In this document: positions 31,527 through 41,399 of the stretch, in pieces | How the letters are laid out: every line of letters starts with the position of its first letter | How positions within the stretch are numbered: the first letter of the stretch is position 1 | Source of the DNA: Spirochaeta sp. UBA5339 | Lineage (GTDB): Bacteria > Spirochaetota > Spirochaetia > DSM-2461 | Assembly: GCA_002408085.1 (NCBI GenBank) | Contig: DHQL01000027.1 | Span: forward strand, 144,996-208,995 | DNA: 64,000 nucleotides | Reading direction: 5' to 3' | Notes under the pieces: model-generated | Told to the model about the DNA's origin: nothing | The model's database searches: none | Seen by the model: the letters and a program-made list of their open reading frames with translations, nothing else | Made by a program: the position numbers and the translations under genes

Positions 31527-34500
31527 CTATGAGGACACCATTCTGAAGCGACTGACTGCCATACTGTTTTTCCTGCTCCTGTCTCCGCTCTTTGGTCAGG
31601 AAGACGCTGAAGATCCGGCTCTATCCGAGGAAATTGCCCCGGAAGAGTCTGCAGGTGAAGATTCAGTCGATGAGGAGTTGGCGGGCGAAGAGTATGCTTA
31701 TGAAGAAAGCGCCGGAGAAGAGGAGCAGACTCTTTTTGAAAAGACCCTTGCCAGGGATATTGAAACGGCCGCCTACTATGAACTGGTTGCCTGGTGCCGC
31801 AGTCTGGGGCTTTCAGAATCAGGAGATGCCGCCGCCCTGCGCAGCTCCCTCTATCAGTTCTACTCTCTGACCCCTGCCGCCGAGAAGCACAGCAGTTCCC
31901 GGGTCTCTGTAATAACCGTTCGCTCCGCCTACAACACCGACTACTTTACAGTGGAGGAGAATGATCAGCAGATGATTGTCCTCAAGGGGAATGTGGTGGT
32001 TGAGATGGAGGAGGGGGGCGGCAGTGCCCGGCGTCATATTATTGAGGCCGAAGAGCTGATCTTCAATCAGGCGGAGCAGCTTATCACGGCCCGGGGAAAT
32101 TTGAAATATACCCTTGTGGGGAATGATTCGGAGGATATTTTCTACGGTGACAGCCTGGACTTCTCGGTTTCTTCCTGGAACGGGCTTATTTACAAGGGCA
32201 CCTCTCTCCGGGAGGAGGAGGTGGACGGTTCGTCTCAGACCTTCTACTTCAGCGGTGACGTTCTTCGGAAATCCGGCAGCGGCAGTATATTTATTCTGGA
32301 GAAGGGTGTGATCAAAACCCAGGCCGTTGATGATCCGGACTTTCATCTCAAGGCGGGAAGACTCTGGCTGATGGGCCCCGGAGAGTGGGGTGTACTGAAC
32401 GGAGTTCTCTATGTGGGGCATGTCCCCCTGCTCTATATTCCCTTCTACTTTAAGCCTGGAAATGAGATGATTTTCAATCCCGTTGTGGGTTCCAAGACGG
32501 GAAAGGGGATGTTTATTCAGACCACAACCTATCTGATGGGCCAGAAGGACTCTGCCAGCAGTTCCCTCCTGGACTTTGGAGGAACAACCGGAAGCTACGA
32601 ACTGGTGCGGGAGGGGCTCTATCTCTTCAAGGAAGAGGCCTCGGACAGCACAGCGGGCAAGGATACCCTGAAGGTTATGACAGACTGGTACTCAAAGATG
32701 GGGGCCTATACGGGGATCAGCGGCAGCTTTTCTGACAGGGGCTCCCTTTCCAGTCTTGATTTTACAGGGGGATTGGGAGTCAGCAGGGATGTGGATGACA
32801 ACAATAATATCTACTTTCCCAACGACGACGGAGAGTATGTTTCCAACTGGCACTCCAGCTATATGGGGACAGCGGAGATTCCCTTTCGCTGGGGTAGCAG
32901 CCTGAGTTTTAACTGGGGTGACCTGACGGGGGACTTCAGTTTCTATTCAGATCCCTACTTCAACAGGGACTTTCAGGACAGAGAGGAGAGTTTTGACTGG
33001 CTCAGTTCTCTTCTCACCAGTGCTGACAGTACCGACCGCATTCCCGATACGGTAACCTCGATGAACTGGACTCTCTCCTACTCAAAGACCTTTCAGCCCG
33101 AGTTCCTTAAGCCCTATGTAAACTCCATCGCCCTTAATCCCGTAAAACTCGGTCTTGAATGGGGCAGAAGGGTGAACTCCGATGAAAATATCAGCTCCTA
33201 CGATCCTGCACAGTATTTCTTCTATCCCGAAAAGATTAACTTTCCCTATATATCCCTTTCCGTGTCGGGACAGCCGGTAAGCTACTCCACAGTCAGCGGA
33301 TGGGGCTGGGCTGTCTCTGCCCTGGATGAGGAGGACGACAGGGATGCTCTGGCACCTCCCTGGGAGAGTTCCCCTGAAGAGGATGAGCCTGAGAGTCAGT
33401 CCTTTGACATGGGAGCTACCAGCGCCCTCCAGCCCGGTGAGTCCTGGTCAGCGCTCTTCAGCAGCAGCGATCCTGTCTACTACACAGGGGCTCTCAGCTA
33501 CAACCTGAAGAGCACCTTCAATATTGAGGGCTATACCAGCGGCAGTGAAGACGATGTCTGGACAACCCCTTCGGATGTGGATTTCAGCATGCAGGAGGCC
33601 TATCTGGTAAGCAGCAACAGACTGACAACCACACTGGACAACAAGTTTTTCGACAGCCGTATGACAGTGACCAATACCAATACCTATACAAACAACTACA
33701 GGAATCATCTTGCGATCCTGGGGATAGATGAGAATGACATTTCCGAGGCTGACCGCCTGAGCGACTATCAGGCCACATCGGTTGACTGGAACAATACCTT
33801 CCGGACAACGGTCTATCCATTCAAGGACAGTCCCGATTTCAGTTCCAGTAATATCACATACACTCTGGACAACAAGCTCTATCAGAAGAGTTTTTCCTAT
33901 TATGAAGACGGATCTACACCTGTTTTTGATGAGGTCTGGGCGGCATGGGACAGCGATACAATCAACCAGCACCGTGTGTCCATGCTGGTAAAATACGATC
34001 CCGATTACTACTATCTTTCAAGTGAAACCACTTTGAATCTTCCTCCCCTTGATCCCAGGGAGAGCTACACCCATTCGGCAGGTGTGGATGTGTTCAACTG
34101 GAGCACAACCCTGACTCAGACAACGGTTCATGAGGATGAGGAGTGGACTTTTCAGCCCTTTATCCTGAAGTCAGTCTATGAGCCCTTCGACAGACTTGCC
34201 CTGGAGCAGACCCTGGAATACGATCCCGAAGAGCCTGGAATGACTAAGAGCATCTCTACCATCAGGGCCTTCGGCGCCTATGTCAGCTATACCCATGAGA
34301 TGACAAATACCTACGATTGGGTAAGCAATGAAGAAGAAACCTACTACTACTGGGATGAGGGAGATGAGGCCTTTGTTCCCTCAGAGCTCTCCATGGGCTA
34401 TGACTTTGATCTGACAAAACACAGCTTCTGGGAGGAGCGAATGAATATCAGCTCAACCCTGAACGTGGACTGGACTGCCAATCTTCAGCAGGTAAGCGAA

Positions 34501-34926
34501 AACTCCCTGGGCCTGAGCTGGCAGTTTACCTGGTTTGTAGACCAGTTTCTCGATCTCAAGTTCAAAATGAGTTCACGAAATGACAATATGTATCTCTACT
34601 TTCCCTACTTCCGGGATAAACTGGGGATTCCGAATAATTACAGCTTCTGGGAGGATTTATTCAACTCCTTCAATATTTTCAGTCCCGGCCAGCAGGCCCG
34701 GTATGACTCCCGTTTCAATCTGGAGCAGATCGACCTGGAGCTGGTGCACCACCTGAGAGACTGGGACCTGAGTTTCGTCTATTCGGGCTACCCCAAACTG
34801 GAGAGTTCCGACAAGAGGTACAAGTGGTACTCCGAGTTCTCCATATCCCTTGTATGGAATCCCATTCCCCAGATCAAATCCCTTGTTCAGCGTAAGGGAG
34901 AAGAGTGGACAGTGGACAACCGCTGA
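31519..34926 (+). CDS. lptD: LptD/OstA-like outer-membrane assembly protein
   Basis: Very large (1135 aa) outer-membrane protein with an N-terminal OstA/LptA-like beta-jellyroll (about 130-260: VLKGNVVVEMEEGG.. RHIIEAEELIFNQAEQLITARGNLKYT) followed by VGHVPLLYIPFYFKPGNEMIFNPVVG and a long aromatic-rich beta-barrel. This matches LptD, and Treponema has a homologue (TP0515). After the signal peptide comes an unusual acidic Glu/Ala/Ser stretch (about 28-75). Start: TTG 31519 lacks a good RBS and puts acidic TDYEDT before the signal peptide; GAGGA at 31531 instead points to a non-standard ATT 31540 or CTG 31543 start at LKRLTAILFFLLLSPLFG. Confidence 0.82.
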   Translation: MTDYEDTILKRLTAILFFLLLSPLFGQEDAEDPALSEEIAPEESAGEDSVDEELAGEEYAYEESAGEEEQTLFEKTLARDIETAAYYELVAWCRSLGLSESGDAAALRSSLYQFYSLTPAAEKHSSSRVSVITVRSAYNTDYFTVEENDQQMIVLKGNVVVEMEEGGGSARRHIIEAEELIFNQAEQLITARGNLKYTLVGNDSEDIFYGDSLDFSVSSWNGLIYKGTSLREEEVDGSSQTFYFSGDVLRKSGSGSIFILEKGVIKTQAVDDPDFHLKAGRLWLMGPGEWGVLNGVLYVGHVPLLYIPFYFKPGNEMIFNPVVGSKTGKGMFIQTTTYLMGQKDSASSSLLDFGGTTGSYELVREGLYLFKEEASDSTAGKDTLKVMTDWYSKMGAYTGISGSFSDRGSLSSLDFTGGLGVSRDVDDNNNIYFPNDDGEYVSNWHSSYMGTAEIPFRWGSSLSFNWGDLTGDFSFYSDPYFNRDFQDREESFDWLSSLLTSADSTDRIPDTVTSMNWTLSYSKTFQPEFLKPYVNSIALNPVKLGLEWGRRVNSDENISSYDPAQYFFYPEKINFPYISLSVSGQPVSYSTVSGWGWAVSALDEEDDRDALAPPWESSPEEDEPESQSFDMGATSALQPGESWSALFSSSDPVYYTGALSYNLKSTFNIEGYTSGSEDDVWTTPSDVDFSMQEAYLVSSNRLTTTLDNKFFDSRMTVTNTNTYTNNYRNHLAILGIDENDISEADRLSDYQATSVDWNNTFRTTVYPFKDSPDFSSSNITYTLDNKLYQKSFSYYEDGSTPVFDEVWAAWDSDTINQHRVSMLVKYDPDYYYLSSETTLNLPPLDPRESYTHSAGVDVFNWSTTLTQTTVHEDEEWTFQPFILKSVYEPFDRLALEQTLEYDPEEPGMTKSISTIRAFGAYVSYTHEMTNTYDWVSNEEETYYYWDEGDEAFVPSELSMGYDFDLTKHSFWEERMNISSTLNVDWTANLQQVSENSLGLSWQFTWFVDQFLDLKFKMSSRNDNMYLYFPYFRDKLGIPNNYSFWEDLFNSFNIFSPGQQARYDSRFNLEQIDLELVHHLRDWDLSFVYSGYPKLESSDKRYKWYSEFSISLVWNPIPQIKSLVQRKGEEWTVDNR

Positions 34927-34991
34927 TGCACTACGAGTTCTTGACTCTGCCGCACCTCCGGCATTAAAATATCGGCTATTAAGGATTTAAA

Positions 34992-35954
34992 TTGATTAAC
35001 ACAAATATGATCGTCATTGAAGATCCGGAGTATCTCGGTAAAGTCTGCGGTGCTAATGACCGGAACCTTAAGCAGCTTGAAGGGCTGCTGGGTGACAGGA
35101 TCTATACCCGGGGAAACGAAATCCATTTTTCATCCCAGAATGAAGAGAAAATTCAAATATTCAACTCCATACTCAACGATCTGCTCTTCTCGGTAAAGAG
35201 GAACAGAATTCCCGATGCCTATATGGTTGATACCCTTTTCAGCGCATTCGGTCAGGAACCGGACAGAAAAAGCAGCATGGAATTTCTTGAAAACGAACTG
35301 AATATACCCGGAGGTACAGGCAGAATCCGGGCCAGAAATCTGAATCAGGCAAGGTATATGTCCCAGATGCAGTCCCATGATCTCTGTTTCGGGATCGGAC
35401 CTGCGGGAACGGGAAAGACCTTTCTGGCCGTGGCCTTCGCCCTGAATGAAATTCTTAACCGCCGGTACCGGAAACTGATCCTTTCCAGGCCGGTAATCGA
35501 GGCGGGGGAGAGCCTCGGCTTTCTTCCCGGGGATCTGACCCAGAAGCTGGATCCCTACCTGAAACCCCTCTTTGATGCCATGGAAGACCTGCTTACGGCC
35601 CCCTCTTTTCAGAAAATGCAGGAGATGAACCTTTACGAAATCTCTCCTTTGGCGTATATGAGAGGACGCAGTTTGAAAAACTGCATTGTTGTGCTTGATG
35701 AAGCGCAGAATACGACACGGGAACAGATGAAAATGTTTCTTACCCGCCTGGGTGAGGGATCCCGTGCTATTATTACGGGAGATCTGACACAGATTGATCT
35801 TCCCTGTAAGGAAAAATCCGGTCTGCTTGAAGCAGAACGTCTGTTAAAGAGTGTGGAGGGAATAGGTTTCTCCTCATTCAGCCGGGGTGATGTGGTTAGA
35901 CACCCCCTGGTAAAAAAAATATTAGAGGCTTATGAACAGGAACATACGAGCTAA
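34992..35954 (+). CDS. phoH: PhoH family ATPase
   Basis: Cytoplasmic PhoH/YbeZ-like P-loop ATPase, 320 aa, linked to RNA metabolism and the YbeY endonuclease. TTG start with AAGGAT upstream. An N-terminal KH-like domain (about 1-105) precedes Walker A GPAGTGKTFLAVAFA (about 136-150), SRPVIEAGESLGFLPGD, and Walker B IVVLDEAQNTT. The order phoH-pgpH-ybeY-corC is widely conserved, which supports the call. It overlaps the HD-domain gene by 23 bases. Confidence 0.94.
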   Translation: MINTNMIVIEDPEYLGKVCGANDRNLKQLEGLLGDRIYTRGNEIHFSSQNEEKIQIFNSILNDLLFSVKRNRIPDAYMVDTLFSAFGQEPDRKSSMEFLENELNIPGGTGRIRARNLNQARYMSQMQSHDLCFGIGPAGTGKTFLAVAFALNEILNRRYRKLILSRPVIEAGESLGFLPGDLTQKLDPYLKPLFDAMEDLLTAPSFQKMQEMNLYEISPLAYMRGRSLKNCIVVLDEAQNTTREQMKMFLTRLGEGSRAIITGDLTQIDLPCKEKSGLLEAERLLKSVEGIGFSSFSRGDVVRHPLVKKILEAYEQEHTS

Positions 35955-38127
35955 TTTTCTTGAGCACCCGCTGCTCAGGGAAAACAGTACGGTGAACCGC
36001 AACAGGATAATTATCTACTATCTGCTGTTTGTGTTTACCATCTTGCTGATGACCCAGTTTGATAAAATTTTCCTCCGGGAGTCATTTTATAACTACCGTG
36101 TGGGAGAGACAGTGACCGAGGATATCGTCCTCAGCAAGTCCCTGACCTTTATCAATCAGGAAGCAACAGAGAAAAAAATGACCCTGGCAATGGATCTGAT
36201 CCTGCCGGTCTACGTCCTTAAGGATGACATTACCTTAAGAATTTTGAGTAATTACGATGATTTTTATAACCGTCTGGTTCAAATCGACAAGGACGGGGGA
36301 AGCTACCGTACGGTGCTTGAGTCCATGGAAAGTCAGTATCCGGGTATTCAGTATCTGAGTCATCTGCAGGATATGGACCCCGTCAGAGTCAATCTGATGC
36401 TTAATGGTGCCAGGGGTGCCATTGAGATAGTACTCGAATCGGGGCTTATCAGTCATCTGAATGAATCCCGCTCCGGTGTGACCGGGCTTATCGAGATTCT
36501 TCACTCCGACTCCGGTGAAAAGACGACCCAGATGTCCGAACGGACCATAATGATTGACAACTGGCAGGGATTTGTCAGGGAGTATCTGAGTAAATTCGAT
36601 TTTTCTTCGGCAGAATCGAAGTTTATAGAGATGATTGTCTACTATTTTCTGGAACCCAACTGTTTCTTCTCCTCCGATCTGACGGATCTGAAGCAGCAGG
36701 AGGTTATGAAAACCATGACTCCTGTCTGGGTCTATCTGGAAGCCGGTGAGAAGCTGCTTTCCAAAGACACCATCATCACATCACTGGAGATGGACAAGAT
36801 CAATGCCTATCTGGATCTGAAGGGGAGAATCAGTATTCCGGCGTTAATAGCGCCCTTTTTCTACACCCTTTTGATATTTCTACTACTCGTTGTTCTTCTT
36901 ATTGCCTTTCCAGGGACTTCAGGTCTTCTTGTTAATCCGAATCTTCTCTTCTTCCTCTCCTGGTTTCATATTGTTACCACCCTGATTCTCTTCCGCTTTC
37001 TTTCGGCCCCCGGAGAGGTGCCGGCGGTAGTTTTCATGCCCACGGGGCTGGTCTGCATTATGCTGGCCCTTCTCAGGAACCGACGGGAAACCATCGTCTT
37101 TGCTGTTGTTCAGTCGGTATTTATCTTTCTGGTTCTAAGTTTCAACTCCCAGGCCCTCTTTATGACACTTTTCAGCGGCCTGGCCTCCTGTCTGGTTATT
37201 GAGGGCGCCGAGAAGAGGATTGACCTCATCAAGGGCGGTCTATTTCTGGCAGCCACACAGATGGTGCTGGCCCTGCTGATGATGCTGATCCTGCCGCCGT
37301 CCCTGAAACTTCTGCTTTTTACGGTTCTGGTGGCCGGTATAAACGGAATCTTAAGCGGGTTTCTGTCATTGACAATCCTTCCGCTTTTTGAGCATATTCT
37401 GAATCCCTGTACCACATTCCGGCTTCAGGAGCTTTCGGACCTGAATACGGCCATCATCAAGAGGATGCTGGCCCTGGCTCCCGGAACCTACTCCCACTCC
37501 CTGAATGTGGCGAATCTGGCGGAGACAGGGTGCCGGAATATCGGCGCCAACGCCCTGTTAGCCAGGGTGGGAGCCTACTATCACGATATCGGAAAGATCG
37601 ATCAGGCAAAGTATTTCAGTGAAAACCAGAAGGAATACAACAAGCATGACGATATGAAGACAACATTGTCCGTTGCAGTAATCAAATCCCATGTTAAAAT
37701 CGGAGTTGAGATGGCGCGGAATCTGAACCTCCCTGAGGGGGTTATTGATATTATCTCCCAGCACCACGGTACCAGTGTGATAGAGTACTTCTATCAGCAG
37801 GCTGTAAAGGAGAAAGGCGCGGAAAATGTGTCTCTGGAGGACTACTCCCACGGAGGCCCCAAGCCCCAGACCAAGGAGGCCGCGGTTGTTATGCTGGCGG
37901 ATATGGCCGAAGCCGCCACAAGAAGCATGGTGAAGCCCACTGTGGGAAAACTGGAGAAATTTCTCTGGGATCTTATCATGATAAGGTTCAAGGAGGGGGA
38001 GCTGAACGAGTGCGGAATGACGCTGCAGGAGCTTGAAACGGTTAAAACTTCTTTTGTTCATGTACTTACAGGCCATTATCATACTAGAATAGAGTATCCC
38101 GACAGGGAGGAAAGGAACCCTAAATGA
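35932..38127 (+). CDS. pgpH: PgpH-like 7TM-HD cyclic-di-AMP phosphodiesterase
   Basis: 731-aa membrane phosphodiesterase that hydrolyses c-di-AMP in related proteins. One N-terminal helix (about 24-44) leads to an extracytoplasmic 7TMR-HDED domain (about 50-300), a seven-helix membrane bundle (about 305-480), and a cytoplasmic HD domain with TYSHSLNVANLAETG, ARVGAYYHDIGKID (HD at about 550-551), HHGTSVIEYFYQQ and ADMAEAATRS. All expected metal-binding His/Asp residues are present. It overlaps phoH by 23 bases and ybeY by 4. Confidence 0.92.
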   Translation: MNRNIRANFLEHPLLRENSTVNRNRIIIYYLLFVFTILLMTQFDKIFLRESFYNYRVGETVTEDIVLSKSLTFINQEATEKKMTLAMDLILPVYVLKDDITLRILSNYDDFYNRLVQIDKDGGSYRTVLESMESQYPGIQYLSHLQDMDPVRVNLMLNGARGAIEIVLESGLISHLNESRSGVTGLIEILHSDSGEKTTQMSERTIMIDNWQGFVREYLSKFDFSSAESKFIEMIVYYFLEPNCFFSSDLTDLKQQEVMKTMTPVWVYLEAGEKLLSKDTIITSLEMDKINAYLDLKGRISIPALIAPFFYTLLIFLLLVVLLIAFPGTSGLLVNPNLLFFLSWFHIVTTLILFRFLSAPGEVPAVVFMPTGLVCIMLALLRNRRETIVFAVVQSVFIFLVLSFNSQALFMTLFSGLASCLVIEGAEKRIDLIKGGLFLAATQMVLALLMMLILPPSLKLLLFTVLVAGINGILSGFLSLTILPLFEHILNPCTTFRLQELSDLNTAIIKRMLALAPGTYSHSLNVANLAETGCRNIGANALLARVGAYYHDIGKIDQAKYFSENQKEYNKHDDMKTTLSVAVIKSHVKIGVEMARNLNLPEGVIDIISQHHGTSVIEYFYQQAVKEKGAENVSLEDYSHGGPKPQTKEAAVVMLADMAEAATRSMVKPTVGKLEKFLWDLIMIRFKEGELNECGMTLQELETVKTSFVHVLTGHYHTRIEYPDREERNPK

Positions 38128-38582
38128 CAGAAATAGACATAATATCACAGCTGAAGGAGGAGCCGGAGTGGCTGGACGGGTATAGATCCTTTGCAGAAGC
38201 CGTTCTGGTGCTTGAAGAGCTTTCGGACTGGGAGATCTCTTTAACCCTCTGTCATGACCCCTTTATCAGGGAACTCAATGCCTCCTACAGAGACAGGGAT
38301 GAGCCCACCGATGTGCTCTCGTTCTGTCAGAATGAGGGGGATGAAATAGTCAGCTTTCCCGGCCAGCAGCTCAGTGCCGGTGATATCATAATCTCCATGG
38401 ATACTCTGGAAGCCCACTCAAAAGAGTTCTCTGTTCCTCTGGAAGAGGAGCTGAGGCGGGTTACTATACATGGAATCCTGCATCTCAAAGGGATGGATCA
38501 TGAGACCAACGATCCCGGAGAGGAGATGCTCAAGTATCAGGAAGAGCTTCTGAAGAAGACTTCCGGAATCAAGGTTTTTTAA
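38124..38582 (+). CDS. ybeY: Endoribonuclease YbeY, 16S rRNA maturation
   Basis: Zinc endoribonuclease in 16S rRNA 3' maturation and ribosome quality control, 152 aa. The metal motif HGILHLKGMDH supplies His116, His120 and His126, as in the family. DEPTDVLSF and GDIIISMDT are also conserved. The ATG overlaps the pgpH stop (ATGA). The neighbouring phoH product is its usual functional partner. Confidence 0.96.
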   Translation: MTEIDIISQLKEEPEWLDGYRSFAEAVLVLEELSDWEISLTLCHDPFIRELNASYRDRDEPTDVLSFCQNEGDEIVSFPGQQLSAGDIIISMDTLEAHSKEFSVPLEEELRRVTIHGILHLKGMDHETNDPGEEMLKYQEELLKKTSGIKVF

Positions 38583-38586
38583 AGAA

Positions 38587-39372
38587 GTGAAGACACTCAG
38601 ATCGCTGTTCAGAAAAAAAGAAGACCGCAGTTCCATTGTTGACCATGAGGCTCTGACCGACCTTAATGTGGATGAGAAAGGAATGATCAAGGGGATCGTT
38701 GAACTGGCCGAGACAAAGGTCAAGGAAGTTATCATCCCCAGAATCGATGTTGTATTTATTCCCTCTGATATCGCCGAAGAGGAGCTCTATGACATCATGA
38801 TACAGTCGGGACACTCCCGCTTTCCTGTCTATGAGGACACCATCGATAATGTAATCGGCGTACTCTATGTTAAAGACCTTCTCGGCTATATGGTCAAAAA
38901 GAGAGAGTTTCAGATCAGGGAGCTTATGAGGAAGGCTTATTTTGTTCCCGAAAGCATGAAGCTTGACTCTCTGCTCAAGGAATTCAAGCAGCGCCGTATC
39001 CATATTGCCATTGTTGTGGACGAGTACGGCGGAGTTTCCGGTATCGTCTGTATGGAGGATATTATCGAAGAGATTGTCGGTGATATTCAGGATGAGTTTG
39101 ATAACGAGGATGATGATCTTCTGGAAATCGGGGAGGGCACCTACCTCTGTGATGCCAGAATGAATATTGAGGACCTCAATGAGAAGCTCTCCACCGCCCT
39201 TCCCGAGGAGAAATTCGATACCTTCGGGGGCTTTGTCTTTGACCTTTTCGGAAAGATTCCGGTCCGTTATGAGAAGGTCAGCTTTGAAAATCTGGATTTT
39301 ATCATCCAGACCATGGATGGTCATAAAATAAAAACTGTCAAAATTATATTCAGGGAAGATGAACAGGAGTAG
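38587..39372 (+). CDS. CorC/HlyC-type CBS-domain protein
   Basis: 261 aa from GTG 38587. Soluble CorC-like protein with two CBS domains: VKEVIIPRIDVVFIPSDIAEEELYDIMIQSGHSRFPVYEDTIDNVIGVLYVKDLL (about 40-95) and RRIHIAIVVDEYGGVSGIVCMEDIIEEIVGDIQDEFD (about 138-175), followed by the CorC_HlyC/FAD-like C-terminal domain (about 180-260). It lacks the membrane domain of larger members, like E. coli CorC (YbeX), next to ybeY there as well. Proposed roles are Mg2+/Co2+ efflux or ribosome assembly. It overlaps the next gene by 14 bases. Confidence 0.92.
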   Translation: MKTLRSLFRKKEDRSSIVDHEALTDLNVDEKGMIKGIVELAETKVKEVIIPRIDVVFIPSDIAEEELYDIMIQSGHSRFPVYEDTIDNVIGVLYVKDLLGYMVKKREFQIRELMRKAYFVPESMKLDSLLKEFKQRRIHIAIVVDEYGGVSGIVCMEDIIEEIVGDIQDEFDNEDDDLLEIGEGTYLCDARMNIEDLNEKLSTALPEEKFDTFGGFVFDLFGKIPVRYEKVSFENLDFIIQTMDGHKIKTVKIIFREDEQE

Positions 39373-41329
39373 AAGAGCCTTAATACCAGTTTTATTGTTC
39401 TTCTCGGCTTTTCTTCTGCATGCACAGAGCTCACCCGTTGAGCTCTATGAGAACGGACGCCATGAGCTGCGCTCCGGCGACTACTATTCCTCCATAGATC
39501 TTTTCAAGCAGGCTCTGATGATCAACCCAGCCTATGTGGATGCCAGAAAGGGTATGGCGGAGGCCTATTTTCTTCTTCAGGAGTACGGAGAGGCACTGAA
39601 CCACGCCCAGGCGGCCCTTCGGGGAGCGGGGGGCCGGGTGGATATTATGACTCTGATGGGCCGGATCTATCTGGGACTTAACGATCTTCCCGCTGCAGAT
39701 GCCCGGTTTCAGCAGGCCCTGTCCATTGAGCCCAATAATACCGAAGCAGCCTACGGCAGGGCGGAGATCGCCGTCTTCCGGGGGAACTATTCCGAAGGAA
39801 CCGATCTCTTTGAGCGGAGTCTGGCAGTCAATCCTGACAGCCGGAGGGCCCTGCTCTCCCTCTCCCTTCTTCACGAGGATGCCGGTGATGGGGACAAGTC
39901 CCGATATTATCTGAACCGCGCTCTTGATCAGTACCCTCAGGACTCTCAGGTTCTGGATTTTGCCATACGTTACTTTGACCGGACTGAAGACTGGGTTCAT
40001 GCCGAAGAGACCGCCATGAAGTGGAAGGCCCTTGATCCTGACAACGACAGTATCCCCGTTCTTCTGGGAACCATTTACAACAAGATGGGCCGGAATGATG
40101 AGGCGGTGGAGGCATTCAGTCAGGCCGTCCGAAGCCGTCAGGAAGATCCCCTGGTCTGGTACCTTCTGGGCCGGAGTTATGTGGATCTGGGACGGAATAC
40201 AGAGGCCCTTTTAAGCTTTAAAACCGTAAATATTATCGATCCGGGAAATGAGATGGCCCGTATTGCCGCCGAGGATCTTCTGCTCCGGGAGTATCCCATT
40301 GGTCATGAGGAGCGTGTAAGAGCAGGCCGGTATCACTATGATCAGGCACGGAACCTTCAGAGATCCTATCAGTATGAGAAAGCTATGGATGAGTACAGGA
40401 TTGCCCGAATCCTCTCGCCTCTGGATCTGGACATATGGTGGGACTATGCCGAAATTCAGAGCCTGCTGGGCTATAAGAACCGCTACCGCGAAGAGATGAC
40501 CGCCCTGAAGCAGCAGGGTTATGACAATGAACGCTTCCTGAGGGTTATGGAGCTTCTTGAAGCCTCGGTGGATGACTCCTTTGTGACTAACTGGAGGGCT
40601 CCCATGACAAGAAGCCATACACCGGTGACTCTCTCCCTCTACTTTGACAGAAAGAAAAGCGACCTGATTCACAGCGGCATGGAGGAGGCCCTGACCTCCA
40701 GTCTTGCCTCCCAGATAGCCCGGGACCCTCATTATGATATTATCAGTCAGCAGACCATAGCCGATGAGGCCGAGGCCTACCGCAGCGGCTATGGCAGCGG
40801 GAGCGACTTTTATATTGTGGTTTCTGTTGTTGAGACTCAGCGTACAATAGGCTTAAGCTGTTCAGTCCGCCTCTCCCGAACAGGTTCCGAAATGTTCAGT
40901 TTCAACAGCCTGCGTTCGGGAAACCGGCGGGTATCGGATGTTCTTGTTATGGCCGGAAAGCAGATTCTTGATCTGCTGCCATTAAAGGGCTTTTTGCTGG
41001 GAATCGACAAGGACCGGGTCCTTGTTAATCTGGGCAGTTTTGATGGACTGGAGGAGGAAGCTTCCCTTGTTCTGCTGAGAAAGGATTCGGGACGCTGGAT
41101 CAGTCAGGCTCCCTGGCTTGAGTTCTCCACGGAAGATCTTCTTGGCACAATTGATCTGACAGATTTTCAGGAATCCTACTCCCTTGGTACTGTGACCAGG
41201 AACTCACCCTTTGATCTCATCAATGCAGGGGACGAAGTCTATCTTCTTACCGAGGAGATGGAGCTGCCTGACCCGGGCTTCACCAGGGTGAATGAAGAGC
41301 TTAAATCACAGCTCCTGAGGCTCTTCTAG
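39359..41329 (+). CDS. Large exported TPR protein
   Basis: 656 aa with signal peptide MNRSRRALIPVLLFFSAFLLHA cleaved before Gln-Ser. Residues about 25-340 are tandem tetratricopeptide repeats (for example ELYENGRHELRSGDYYSSIDLFKQALMINPAYVDARKGMAEAYFLLQEYGEALNHAQAAL). The C-terminal third (about 410-656) is a separate alpha/beta domain containing TPVTLSLYFDRKKSDLIHSGMEEALTSSLASQIARDPHYDIISQQTIADE and DFYIVVSVVETQRTIGLSCSVRLSRTGSE, which looks like the CsgG/TolB-N type fold of envelope proteins, a tentative match. Probably an envelope scaffold. Confidence 0.75.
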   Translation: MNRSRRALIPVLLFFSAFLLHAQSSPVELYENGRHELRSGDYYSSIDLFKQALMINPAYVDARKGMAEAYFLLQEYGEALNHAQAALRGAGGRVDIMTLMGRIYLGLNDLPAADARFQQALSIEPNNTEAAYGRAEIAVFRGNYSEGTDLFERSLAVNPDSRRALLSLSLLHEDAGDGDKSRYYLNRALDQYPQDSQVLDFAIRYFDRTEDWVHAEETAMKWKALDPDNDSIPVLLGTIYNKMGRNDEAVEAFSQAVRSRQEDPLVWYLLGRSYVDLGRNTEALLSFKTVNIIDPGNEMARIAAEDLLLREYPIGHEERVRAGRYHYDQARNLQRSYQYEKAMDEYRIARILSPLDLDIWWDYAEIQSLLGYKNRYREEMTALKQQGYDNERFLRVMELLEASVDDSFVTNWRAPMTRSHTPVTLSLYFDRKKSDLIHSGMEEALTSSLASQIARDPHYDIISQQTIADEAEAYRSGYGSGSDFYIVVSVVETQRTIGLSCSVRLSRTGSEMFSFNSLRSGNRRVSDVLVMAGKQILDLLPLKGFLLGIDKDRVLVNLGSFDGLEEEASLVLLRKDSGRWISQAPWLEFSTEDLLGTIDLTDFQESYSLGTVTRNSPFDLINAGDEVYLLTEEMELPDPGFTRVNEELKSQLLRLF

Positions 41330-41332
41330 TTA

Positions 41333-41361
41333 TTGACCTGACCCTCCTATTTGTCTATAGT
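41333..41361 (+). promoter_or_regulatory. Promoter of gap
   Basis: TTGACC (41333-41338), 17-base spacer, TATAGT (41356-41361), 38 bases before the TTG start. One of the best sigma-70-like promoters in the window. Confidence 0.65.
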
Positions 41362-41399
41362 AAAATCAATAAAATTTTAGAGATACTGGAGGCATTCCC

